Below, in pieces: positions 1 through 11,951 of a stretch of DNA of 64,000 nucleotides. The notes under the pieces were generated by a model. It saw only the letters and a program-made list of their open reading frames with translations, ran no database searches and was not told the DNA's origin. The DNA is taken from assembly GCF_027596085.1 (NCBI RefSeq), contig NC_072460.1, positions 1,108,593 through 1,172,592 of the forward strand, in the 5' to 3' direction. This DNA comes from Anoplopoma fimbria (lineage: Eukaryota; Chordata; Actinopteri; Perciformes; Anoplopomatidae). The number at the start of each line of letters is the position of its first letter. The first letter of the stretch is position 1. The translations under genes were made by a program, and so were the position numbers.

Positions 1-140
1 GAGTTGAAAAGATGCTGTTGAAGAAAAAAAATTAAGAGATGAGTGTATAAATGCAATACTGGAAAATGCAATCACACCCTCCCAGGTCAGATTGTTTCAG
101 TGAGCAGGCGGAGAATCAAGAGCAGAAGAGATGCCGTTAC

Positions 141-3100
141 CTTCTCAAATCTCGAGATCTTGTTGGCTTTGACCGTAGCGTCCAGGATGAGGGGGGGGCC
201 GAGGCCAAAGATGTCTCTCACTAGTGGATTGAACTGCAACAACACAAACATCCACTAAAATTAACAATATGGGATCGGGACACAATAATGTCCAACTGTG
301 AACTATTGATTTTGCTGTTGTGTGTTTATGTTATGGCTAGACCATCAACAGTAAAAACTAAAATGGGGAAACAAATGAGTGGATCAAGTTGACAGCTTTG
401 AAAATCTACTATTCATCTTCAACATCCACTAAAATATACTTAATTGAATAAACTGTAATGTCATCTTGCCCACCAAGGACCTAAATGAGTATTTCCTTTC
501 TAAAGTGCCATCATTGGTTCCATTGTGCAGAACGAAAGCTCCCTTTTGCTAAAATGCTGAGCGTCTCATTTAAAGTGTTTGTGCATTATTGCTTAAGTTA
601 TTTATTAAAATCTAATAAAGAGGAAGTGGGATTCACCCACACTTATGCAAGTGTGTTCATCAGCATTACACTGCACACAAAATGAAAGCTGCATTGTTCA
701 CAGCCTGCTTCAGAAATCACCTCTGCAGGCTCAACTCCTGATGTTTTTTATATTTATACACGTCTATGCCAGATGTGAGCATGGTCATGACTTAAGATTA
801 GTAACTCTATGGAGGAAACGCAGAAATATGTGGATGAAAAGCAATCACATGACCCTGTTTACCCATGCATCACTACCGGGGCCCCAACACGTCATTATTC
901 CTGTGAGAACACACCAAACTGTTTCTTTTAGAGCACACTAAGGCTTCAGTGCGTTTCCTGACCTGTAGATGGTGTCTGACTCCGGACTCCAGGATCTCTT
1001 TGAAGGCATCGTAGATTTTTTTCCTCATCCAGCTGTCGATGTAAACGCTCTCCAATCCAAACCTGATCTTCTCCTCTGTGAAGTCCTCGTTCTGCATGCG
1101 AAGAAAGGAAACATCACAAAGTCAAAGACAGGGCACATGTGCACAACTTGAAAGTTAATTTAAAGAAATATTAGTTCAGGAACCAATTTATTAATAGAGA
1201 AGTAAAATCATTCAACACAAATGTCATCGTTGCAGCTATGAAACAAACCTCGATGTAATGGAGCACATCTCTGAAGACGGAGCGCTGTTTCCGCCTGTCG
1301 TTCTTGGCTCGATGTTTATTGCCGTCTGTGGCCAAACTCTTCAGACATTCACACATACTTTCACTGTCCTCCACCTCAAATTCCTACACACAAGTGACAT
1401 AATTGTAGCATAGAAATAGGATATTAGAACAAACAAAAAACAGTAAAACATAGGTTTAATGGTAAAAGAAGGAAACCAAAAGGTACTCAATGGTCTATGT
1501 GTGTGTTCACCTCGTCTATATCTCGTCCCAGCTCCACCAGCAGGGCGATGGTCTCTCCCACTGCTATCCTGTAGTTGACGTCACTGCTCTGCAGACACGC
1601 CTGCAGTTTGGGGATGTGACTACAGGGAGGGCAAGAGAGGAGTCAAAGTGTCACGCCCTAGAAACTTAACAGAACTAAACTGAAGGATAACTTTACTCTA
1701 AGTCCACACTGATGCATTCATTTTCATTTTGAACAGTTTGTTCCACTCACAGGTCAAGCAGCACACGTAGTCTAGATGCAGGACAGAGGGTGACCAGCAG
1801 GGACCAGGCCTGCAGGGCGGCGTTGTGTAGGGCTGGACTGCCCGGTTTGGGTGTGGGCAGCGTTCCCTCTTTGTTAGGGTAGGAAGACATGAACACGCTC
1901 TCCAGTAGGGCCAAAGACTTGATCAAGTCCTGGAGAGGTTCAGTGGTGATGTTGAAGGGGAAGATAAACAGAGAAAACATAATGAGGGATGAGAAGATAA
2001 ACTGTTGATGTAGAACAACACTTATGATGAATACCACTATTGTACTATCCCAGAGAATAGAGCACATTTGTCAAGATTTTATCTGGGAGATTTTTTAGAA
2101 GGCTTTTGTTGCTTGATATATTTTAGTTTATACATTCACCAGGTTAACAGGAACCTGGGAACCACTAACAGACAAAATATTTCCCTGTAGCCCCCAAGCA
2201 AGAATAATGAGATTATTATGGATTCAGCTTTTTAGAGCAAATTGTTCTCACCTCTCCTTCTTCAGCGGTAGAGACATAACAGCACATCCCCAAAGCTCTG
2301 GCACACTGATGGAGAAAAATGCAATTAAAGTCAAATTACAAGAACTTGCAACATCAGAACACATACGACCATTGCAATACTGTTGCTACCATAACTCTAA
2401 TGCAATTTGGTTTTTTTTTTTTTAAACCGAGTCAACCCTATATTGTTTCATTTGCTCATGTTTTCTGTTCAGAAAAACTCTAAAGTGTTAAATGACCTGG
2501 TTTGGAAAACATCCGTCCATCAGCCTTAACCGCTTATCCTGTTTTGGGCCGGAGCCGATCCCAGTCGACATTGTGCAAAGGCAGGGTCAACCTGGACAGC
2601 TCGCCTGACTGACAGAGACAGACAACCATTCTCACTCACATCCACGGGCAATTTAGAGTTTCCAATTAACCTATTCTGCTTATCTTTGGACTGTAAGAAG
2701 AAGCCAGAGAACCCACGCTGACTCCACACAGAAGGCCCGTCCAGCCCAGGAGTTAAACCCGGGACCCTGTTGCTGTGATGCAACAGTGCTAACCACCACA
2801 TTTTAGTTTTTTTATCTCAATAGTTGCCAGCTGGTTTGGGCCACACCTGTTATGTGTTGAGATAAAAAAAAAGGAAAATGACTGTGACTTTAGCACACAC
2901 CACTCAGTCCTATATGCCTATATTTGTAGCTCCAAAGAGAGTCCAAAATGGCTGCTGTTATTGTCACAATGTGGGAGTGGTCCCCCAGAGTCCCCTAAAG
3001 ACTGTCTAGAAAATAAAAGTTTATAAGGGAGATATGATAAATCAAAGCTACAACCCCGACAGGCCGAGAGATTCTCTGAAAGCGGACAGTCGACCTTTAA

Positions 3101-6100
3101 ACTGAATTTCTGAGCTATGACTCACTGATGAACAACGGTGGAGGGGAGAGTGAGGTCAGCTGGGTGGAAGAAATCAACTCGTATCTTAACCAGATGTTTT
3201 TGGTTTTGTTGTTGTTGTTGTTATCACATTGCCGAGTTTTAAGCTGCAATCCCTGCAGCTAATTTTTGATCCTACATTTACACATGGCATGCATATGTCA
3301 GAGCTGACGTTACATTTCATGTTCAGTTTTCTGCTCTTGTCTTTTTTTCTCCGGGGTTTCTGTAAATAAAAACTATATCCAAAGTTTTGCACAATATCAT
3401 AGTAAGGTTTATGTGATGACTCACACTCTGGCGGGCTGCTATACTGGCACTGTTGTCAATTAGAATTGCGGTGAGGATTGGGCGAAGCATCTTGAAGCCC
3501 TCCTCCGCCTCGTCTCCACCCCCCAGCTGGATACAGAGCAGGGTGAAGACTGTGGCCGCCGCTGCCTGCTCCTCCACGCTGCCTGGAGGGGAAAGAACGT
3601 TTGTATTGGTTCAACTGCAGTTGTTTAGGACTGTGTATCTTTTCCACCTTGGGAGACAGAGGAGGAAATGTGTTTTATGCACTAGCAGGTTTTTTGGTCT
3701 TACCCTTTTTAAGACTCCTTTCCATGCAGTCGCTGATGGTGAGGCGTCTCTCTGTCAGGAAGTCGTACAGCACTCTGGAGGAGAAGGCCTGTCGCAGCGA
3801 CTCCAGACCTGCTAGACGCGTCTTAGCGCTGAGAGACACCGAGACAAGGAGCGAGAGAGACAAGACCATTGTTTGTTTGAATATATATCACCGTCTGGTG
3901 TTGCACCATCACTTTGCATGTATTTCTGTTCATTCCTGACATTTCCTATTTCTACTATTTAAAAGACATAACCTCACCTCTTATCCATCAGGTTGTCTAT
4001 GCACTGCTTTAGTTTGTCTTCTGTTTCTTCCTGGGCAGTCTGTTCATCCACCTGCTCACCTCCTGTTTTGGGTAAGTCAACATACAGGAGTGGTCAACTG
4101 TATGTAACTATAGTGATTCAATTCAGGGTCATGTGAGTTTTACTTTCCCAACACCCAAAAATATGCTAATAGGAAATAAAATGCACCAATATGTTGGCTG
4201 TATTCATTTCCTTTGGTGTTTGTTAGCAGTAGCTTGGCCATCATACTAAATAAATAAGCATGTGTGTGTATTATCTGCATTTTTGTACAAACCTACGACC
4301 TCCTCCTGAACAGAAGTGCATTCGCTGGCACTGCTGCAGTGGCTGAGAACCTCAGACGTCAGCTCATCATCGCTGGGACCAGACTCTCCCTTTACCCCAT
4401 TTTTCATACCTAGATTTAAAAAAAGGAAATATTTAGGTGGGAATAATGAAGGAGAGAGGGATGACAGAAACACCTTACACTAGAATGCCATCATATAGAA
4501 GAGCCATAGAATAAATACTATCTTTGCAACACTTACAAAGGCCAGTTTTTGACATAATAATTTCTGGTGTCAGCAAATTATGATGATTAAAAGGTATAGA
4601 GCCTTAAAAATGACAGCTGGTTAACTGTACAAGTGAACTAACAAACACAAGCAGGACTCATCCCAAAATGAACCAGAATTTGTCCAGAGGCCATTTCACA
4701 GCTGACTGTAGGCTTACTCTGCTCAGCTGTCTCTCTTTGTCAGTAACTGTACACCAGTAGAGTTCACACCAACACACACACACCGACCCACAAACACAGG
4801 GATGAATGATACATTTTAAAAAAAAATGTCATCAATAAACCTCAACAGAACGTCCAAGACTACACTGATTTAACAGTAGTCTTCTATGAAGCACCGAACC
4901 AACTACTGAGACACTGAAACAGAGTCAACACAGGACTGATTCCCACAACTTAAGACAAGACTCCACCAATGTACTGTATATGATTAACAGCCATGCTATA
5001 TTCAAACTGTAATATGACTTGTATCTGGGGCAGCTACACCTCTGCAGTTTGCAGACACCCTGTTACACTCGGATTACTTCAGTATACCTTCATTTATTTC
5101 AATCAACGTGTCATTTTTATATCTGCTCTCCAATATGCCCTGTTTTACTATCAATCTCACCCACACATGGGCTGATTATCACTTTGCTAATAATCAGGGC
5201 ATAATGATAGCAGACAACAGAAGGATTTTCCATTTGGCAGTTTTAGTTATTTCTTTTATGTTTAGTAAAGTATGGAGCAGGAGTGTGTCAGTTTGTTACA
5301 CTGAGTCTGGACCCAACACAAGGTAAGAGCCAGGCAGGCTAAGCTAAGCTAACCCTAAGGTTTCCTGCTGGCTCAGGACTTTCTACTGTGGGTGGGATTA
5401 CTGGAGACCAGAGGGCCATTCACTTATTCATTCATTCAGTCAGTCAGTGAGTACAATCCAGAATGGTCAGACGGTGTGTCTGAATGTGTGTGTTCTCATG
5501 TTCAGGTCAACCAGGACAGTCAGGGTCACGTTTAGTGGAGCAGCAAATGCCACATGGAAGTTGTAGTTTCAAGTTACTTTCTCCATGACATCCCTACAAT
5601 AGGAACAGGCTCAATGCCAACCCCCAAAATACTGTTAATATGACAACTAGCAACATTTTCTCTGATATCATTCAGCGAAATCCACCTGTGCTCAGGTAGC
5701 ATGACAATTCCAGAGAATGATTCAAAAACAGCTAAATGAATAACTGGACGCAGGACTATTTTTGAGCGTGTTAACTGAGATGATCACAATTTAAAGTTGT
5801 TGTCCAACTATTATTTTCATTGGGTGGAAGTCAACTTCAGCCTAAAGCCAAATGAATCATAATATCTGCTGCGTCTGACTAATATACCACAAAGTACCAC
5901 ACTATCATTTGAAGGCACTTCTGTATTCTTCTGAATTTGCTGGTGTAAAGAAAATAGACAGAAGCAGTAAACATTGTTAAACCTGTTTGAATAGCTGCTG
6001 CTTTTGAAATATTTCACAAATGAGCTGACTGGATAGAAGCTGGATGATTCATCAATGCCAAAACTGTTCAGCACTGTAATGACACAATAGTTGCATATTG

Positions 6101-7999
6101 GGGTCCAATTAATGGCTGCCAGTTGTAAAACTTCTATATACTTATAGTTCTAAACTGGCTAATCTCGTTGCTAGAAGATAAACCTGAATGCAGCCCTGAC
6201 AACTCTGCTTTCCTTATTCGATATTCTCATTCCTGCAGCCTCTCTCTTTCACAAAGCTACCGTTCACAGCTGAGCTAACACTTTCTGACGTTTATCAGTG
6301 ACTTATTTCCCAGTCATCATCCTGGACCCGGCGGCCACTGAACAGGTTACTCTAAAGCTACACAATCACACAGCTAAAGGCCTTCCCACGCACAGCACAG
6401 TTATGGTAAGTGTCAGCTCCCTGCCACGACTCACTGCTACTTTCTGCTTACATAGCAATCACTCAAACAGATTCAGTCGCCAGTACAAGTATTAAAAACA
6501 AACAAAACACATGGCAGCAGTAAGGCAATGTGGGATGGGAACGCAAGAATAATGACGACACAATTACAAAAAAACAAACTCCTTAGTGTACCGTGTGGTC
6601 ATTTGAAAACAGTGTTGAGAATGTTACACTGGGATAATAAACACAAAATGTATAAGAGAGGGAACCAGGTCACCTCAGGAAGCAATGACTGCAGGAATCA
6701 AAACTTATCTGGTGTCAGCGCAGGTGAGTTAAAGAGAGGTTCGATGATCAGAGAGATCTCAACCACAAAGGCGTGATGGGTGCACACTCGGACTTAGGAA
6801 AAGTATACGGTGATGAAGCAAGACCAGATGATAGCAGCCAGTCATGTGCTGTTGGTGTTTAAAACAGCCATCAAAAGCATGACGGTGGGGGCGTCATCTC
6901 ACGGCGTTCAAGCATTACATGCATGATGACTGAAGAAACTCAAACAATTACGTGATTTAACCAATAAGCTGCAAATCCACAAAGAGGCTGTATAAGAATC
7001 AACCAGTCAGTCAATACAGTAAGCAGCCTGGCAGGTAAAGTATGAGAAGTTTAAAACGTGAGTTTAGCATGAGGCTGGTGGGTTTACTGCATGCACTGTA
7101 GTGAGGCTGCAGAGCTTCTAGACAAGCTTTAAGTCGGACACGAAGCCGGGGTCAGGGGTCAAGCGTCAGAGGAGTTACCTTTCAACGAGGCTTTACCCGA
7201 CAGCTGCAGCTGAAGAACCTCTTGACGAAGAGAGCCTGCAGATGACGTATGGAGGGGGGGGGGGACAGGTAAAGGTGTATAGATTGGAGGACGGATGCAT
7301 GAATAAGAGGTCAAATGAAGGAATGACCATGATGGAGTAGAAGACATCAGAAGTGAGCACCATTATCCTGAAACTTTGCAAACTTTGCAATAATTAACAC
7401 TGCAAACTCAGAATCTAAATTAAAGTCAGATGTGCAGATACTTCTTATCTTAATCCAGGTCTTTATATTCAAGCACTCACTCTTCTTAATCCATAGCAGA
7501 ACTCTACAGATCTCAGAAATGTGCATGCGTGTGAGTATGTATTTATATGCATGTATTTCGGCTCTGGCCCGTGTCTGCTTCCCGGGCTGACGTCATCCAA
7601 CGTGAGGGGTCTGTGACTGTAACGCCTCCAGACACATGCAGCTCCTGCACCATCAACCTGCACCATCAACCTGCACCATCAACCTGTGGCTCCAAGCTGC
7701 TGTTCAATGCATGTAAAACACCTCCAATGATGTGTACATAAATCCACCTTGTTCCTCTCCAACAGAGTGACGTCACCAGGTGACACGTGGGTGCTTAAAA
7801 AAACCCACCTGTTGTTAACTTTAACCCTTTAGCCAATCAGGGCCCTGAACCTGGCAGGTAACCCGGAAATGAATCACCCTTCAGTTATTGAACAGCACTG
7901 GAGCTCAGGTAAAGGTTAAAGGTCACACACACACACAGCCTGCAGGTCAACCACGTGGCACACACTCTGTCTCTCTCTCACACACACACACACACACTG

Positions 8000-8041
<42 letters not shown>

Positions 8042-8085
8042 TCACACACACACACACACTCTCTGTCACACACACACACACTCTG

Positions 8086-8125
<40 letters not shown>

Positions 8126-8188
8126 TCACACACACACACACACACTCACACACACACACACTCTCTCACACACACACACACACACACA

Positions 8189-8234
<46 letters not shown>

Positions 8235-8526
8235 CTGTCACACACACACACACACACACTCTCTGTCACACACACACACTCTCTCACACACACACACTCA
8301 CACTCTCTCTCACACACACACTCTGTCACACACACACTCACACTCTGTCACACACACACACACACACACACACTGTCACACACACACACACACACACTCT
8401 GTCACACACTCACACACACACACACTGTCACACTCTCTCACACACACACACACTCTGTCACACACTCACAAACACACACACTTACACGAGCCACGTGGAC
8501 ACGGAGGAGGTCACGGTGCGCCACGT

Positions 8527-8599
<73 letters not shown>

Positions 8600-8642
8600 C
8601 CGGCTTGCTGGAGCCTCTCCTCCCCTTCTTACTCCGCGGCAT
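141..8642 (-). CDS. ifrd2: Interferon-related developmental regulator 2 (3'-partial, 12 coding exons in window)
   Basis: Coding exons in transcript order: 8642-8600, 7235-7179, 4409-4293, 4062-3978, 3828-3704, 3582-3425, 2305-2252, 1929-1751, 1619-1511, 1383-1249, 1091-963, 233-141. All junctions are GT-AG with matching phases and give 428 codons. The start [15 protein letters not shown], the acidic [11 protein letters not shown] block and the VDEQ segment point to IFRD2 rather than IFRD1. The IFRD repeat region follows ([73 protein letters not shown]). The last exon seen ends [15 protein letters not shown]...ISRFEK. The expected final exon of about 29 codons (family motif KARTKARSR) lies left of the window. 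Family knowledge: IFRD2 binds translationally inactive ribosomes. Oddities: the first donor runs straight into a (GT)n repeat, and the 57-nt exon 2 is symmetric and could be skipped in frame. Confidence 0.95.
2512..2803 (-). mobile_element. tRNA-like SINE-type dispersed repeat in an ifrd2 intron
   Basis: Read on the minus strand, the element begins with GTGGTTAGCACTGTTGC, which resembles a pol III A box. A degenerate B box follows (GGGTTTAACTCC, where tRNAs have GGTTCGAATCC). The body contains the stretch around AGTCCAAAGATAAGCAG and TTAATTGGAAACTCTAAATT, and it ends near a GATGGACGGATG tail. I recognise this as a very common teleost interspersed repeat; the family name is uncertain. It lies in the intron between ifrd2 exons 6 and 7, in the same orientation as the gene. 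The diverged B box suggests an old inactive copy. Confidence 0.7.
4410..7178. other. Large ifrd2 intron 2, no other gene seen
   Basis: This is the intron between ifrd2 exon 2 (ends 7179) and exon 3 (starts 4409). It is AT-rich with only short open frames of no recognisable family. I see no RNA gene or clear transposon in it. Confidence 0.7.
7970..8490. repeat. Compound CA/CTCT microsatellite in ifrd2 intron 1
   Basis: About 0.5 kb of (CA)n is interrupted regularly by CTCT and TGTCA. Long open frames of alternating His-Thr or Cys-Val on both strands are by-products. It lies less than 700 bp downstream of the ifrd2 start codon. Confidence 0.95.
8529..8598. repeat. (CA)n microsatellite fused to the ifrd2 exon 1 donor
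   Basis: About 33 CA units. Read on the minus strand, the ifrd2 exon 1 donor GTGAGTG continues without a break into (TG)n, so the repeat forms the first 70 bases of intron 1. Confidence 0.93.
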
Positions 8643-9020
8643 CCTGAGCGGAGCTAACAGCTAACAGCTAGCAGAGGGAGCTAACGGCTAACAGCTAGCA
8701 GAGGGAGCTAGCAGCTAACGGCTAACAGCTAGCAGCTAGCCGCGGTGACGCGCAGCGTGCTCCGGGCTGCGGGGCTGTGCGGGGCGGTGCGTGGCGGTTA
8801 CGTGTACCGTCGGTACCGTGTCGGTCGTGCGGTGGTCTCTGGACTATCGGCGGCGGTGCCCCGGTAGTCTGAGTCTGGTGCCGGACAGAGGGTCGCTCCT
8901 CGAAGCTGCGGTGAGTCTGCTGCACGCTGCCGGCTCAGAGTCCATCTTACTCTCGGTGGCGACGGGGGACGGGGGCGGGATGCCAGGTCTCTGGCGTCCC
9001 CCGTTCCCTGTGTCTGAACC
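8643..9020 (-). promoter_or_regulatory. Probable CpG-rich promoter and 5'UTR region of ifrd2
   Basis: Directly upstream of the ifrd2 ATG, 8643-8745 is a tandem array of AGCTAACAGCTAGC-like words. Two near-identical copies are separated by AGAGGG and a third is partial. From about 8740 to 9000 the DNA becomes GC- and CpG-rich, unlike the flanks. The position just 5' of a complete first exon suggests the core promoter. No TATA box is evident. The exact transcription start cannot be placed by eye. Confidence 0.6.
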
Positions 9021-9045
9021 AACACCACAGTACATGCGTTCACCC

Positions 9046-9634
9046 AGTTATTATTCTATTCTTATTCTTATTCGTATTCATCTTATTCTTATACTTGTTC
9101 ATCTTATTGTTATTCTTATACTTATTCTTATTAATCTTATTCTTATACTTATTCTTATTAATCTTATTCTTATACTTATTCTTATTCTTATCTTATTCTT
9201 ATTCATCTTATTCTTATTCTTATTCTTATTCATTATTCTTATACTTATACTTATAATTATTATTATTATTATTATTATTCATCCTATTCTTCTTCTTCAT
9301 CTTATTCTTCTTCATCTTATTCTTCTTATTCTTCTTATTATTCATCTTATTGTTATTCTTATTCTTATTCTTATTATTATTATTATTCATATACTTATTC
9401 TTATTCATCTTATTCTTATTCTTATTCATTTATTCTTATTCTTATTATTATTCATCTTATTCATTATACTTATTCTTATTCATCTTATTCTTATTCTTAT
9501 TTATTATTATTCTTATTCTTATTATTCTTATTATATTCTTATACTTATTATTATTCATTATTTATTCTTATATACTTATTCTTATTATTCTTATACTTAT
9601 TATTATTCTTATTCATCTTATACTTATTCACATG
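9046..9634. repeat. TTCTTA-type AT-rich minisatellite
   Basis: About 590 bp are built from TTATTC, TTCTTA, TTATTA and CATCTTATTC words, strongly pyrimidine-biased on the plus strand. It lies upstream of the ifrd2 promoter. The Leu/Ile-rich and Asn/Lys-rich open frames here are translations of the repeat. Confidence 0.95.
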
Positions 9635-11776
9635 TGAGCGAGTTCATTCAGAATTATTGGTAAAATAAATATATAGGAAAATATGACAGAATACTGAAAT
9701 GTTTATAAAAAGAATAGTGCATAAAACAAAACTTTGCGATAGATTTTTGAAATGGAATAATGCTATTAACTATTTTTTAAGTACTTTTCATACAATAAAT
9801 GCAGTTCAAAGTGCTTTTTAATAAAAGGAGATGGACATAGAATTGAATATATAAAAAATAAATAATTCAGTGGCGGTCATTTGAGATTTATTGAAACTCT
9901 ACAATCTGGTACCAAGGCATCTTAAGGTACCAGATCTTAGGCCAGAAACAAACACAGACCCAATGTCCTGCTGCACACACATTCCCTACAGGTCTCAATT
10001 ATACCGAAATAAGGTTTTTTTTGGTCATCTTTGAACATCTTCCCCAGGGTGTAACCCTGCTGCAGGTCTCATTAGTGCCCTGGTAAAACACAGTGTGTCG
10101 CTGTGGGGTTTCTCTGGACACACAACACAGTCTTTACTTCCAAATCTACCACCCACTGATAACAATAATAACAAATAAAGTTTTAATCAGAACACTGACA
10201 TTAGGTCAGAATTTTCAGCCTTTTTATCCATGTATTGCTCTACCCATACAAGCCACAATTTGATCTTTGGGAAAGTAAAATTGTGAAACAAATTTCTAGA
10301 AACTGAGGGCCATAATCCTGTTCCATATGCAGACTAACTGAACACAGCAATGTGAAGAAGTGTCTTGTAATAAAAAATGAATCTTATTTTCAAATCAGAG
10401 TCCATTTCAGTAGAAAATGACAGCGGGTCACGAGAAAATTAAAATGAAATTGTCTTTAATAAGAAGAAGATATTTTCTATTCAAAGAAACAATGTTATTC
10501 AAAATGTTTACATGAAAATTCAATTAAGTATTAAAATCAACAGTGACGCAAAAAGTGCGCCTTAAAGACAGAGATGACAAAACTGAACATATAAATCAGT
10601 AGTGTTATTTTTATGTTAAGTATGTTATTATTTTTGACAAAATAATACATTCAGAGCTCCACAGAAAGTCCAAAGACAATGAAATTACATTTCATCAAGA
10701 CCAGACAGAACACACAATCACAATAAACACATTTTCAAGTTATGATATCATTGTGCCACATGTAGCGTAAACTTTTCTTTCAGGTTTTTTTCAGACATTG
10801 TCATAAAAAGTTTCCATTTGATGTTGAGGTTTGTGACCAAATCAACAGAGCAAACTTGAATTCTCTCAACATCCCTCCAAACAAGAACTCTGTGAGAACA
10901 AAAATGCAAATTTCACAAACTGAACTGGCACGTTTGTATTAATTTGCATATTTCAGATAGTTTTGTGTTGGAAGGATTATTATCTGACTGTTTAATCTCT
11001 GTTGATCAATCGGTTTACGACAATAACATCAATAGAAAGTTGACTGTGATTTGCTGCAGATATGCAATGATTTAACCTCAGAAGAACCATTTGGAATCTC
11101 TTAGTTTTGGTCCAGCGTTAACAAAGTTAATGATGTCATGTTATATTTAGCAAAACCTATATACTACAACAAAAAGTTAATTATTAATTGTGTTTAATGG
11201 ATCCACGCAGCTTCACCTGTTCTGTTCTTACTGAACACGCAGTACGTTTAATCAGTTTAACCTGCTGTCCACTTATAAAACATTAATCGTGTTAACAGAG
11301 CATCTAAGCCCTTCACATCTTACATACATTCTCTGACTCAACAATACTGCTTGTAGTTCATTTCCATATGTGAAGCCGTGTTACTGGATGATGTCTTTTT
11401 TGAAAACACGCATGTATCATACTAGCTGTTTGTAGACAGCCTGCTGTTGGAAATGTCCTGCACAGTCTTTTTATTACATGTTAAGTCCTGTTGTCCTCAA
11501 ACCAGCTGTCAGTTTATACTGTGGAACTGAACATTGCAATCTCTGCTTTAGTGTCTCAAAGGCAAACTATTATGCATTTAATGTGCTACACAATGAAAGT
11601 GTCTGATCACATCACCAGCACACCTACTGTATCGTATAATAGTTTAGCATTTTTGGATTATATCCTCTCAGAGGACTCATCGATGAAGAAGTTCAGTCTT
11701 ACACTGGTGTTGCATTGCTGGAGGTAAACGGAAGGGGACAGCATTGGTGAATATGGGACAGAGTGCAGGAATGGTC
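9635..11776. other. Intergenic region between ifrd2 promoter and amt 3' end
   Basis: No exon recognised. The right part probably holds the amt 3'UTR. On the minus strand, poly(A)-signal-like hexamers ATTAAA (11577-11582) and AATAAA (11470-11475) lie 0.37-0.48 kb beyond the amt stop codon. Nothing else in the 2 kb stands out. Confidence 0.55.
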
Positions 11777-11779
11777 CAG

Positions 11780-11951
<172 letters not shown>

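Noticed and set aside
2740..2802. Possible tRNA gene (A- and B-box-like words)
   Set aside because: B box diverged and no cloverleaf can be drawn; better read as the head of a tRNA-derived SINE-type repeat.
7888..8664. 258-codon His/Thr-rich open frame and Cys/Val-rich frames opposite
   Set aside because: Translation of the CA microsatellite; no start context, family or splice support.
9226..9429. Asn/Lys-only minus-strand open frame
   Set aside because: Repeat translation of TTATTC/TTCTTA.
8791..9663. 290-codon plus-strand open frame across the CpG region and TTCTTA repeat
   Set aside because: Most of it is repeat-encoded Leu/Ile and the first part is promoter DNA opposite ifrd2; it looked like a membrane protein only by composition.
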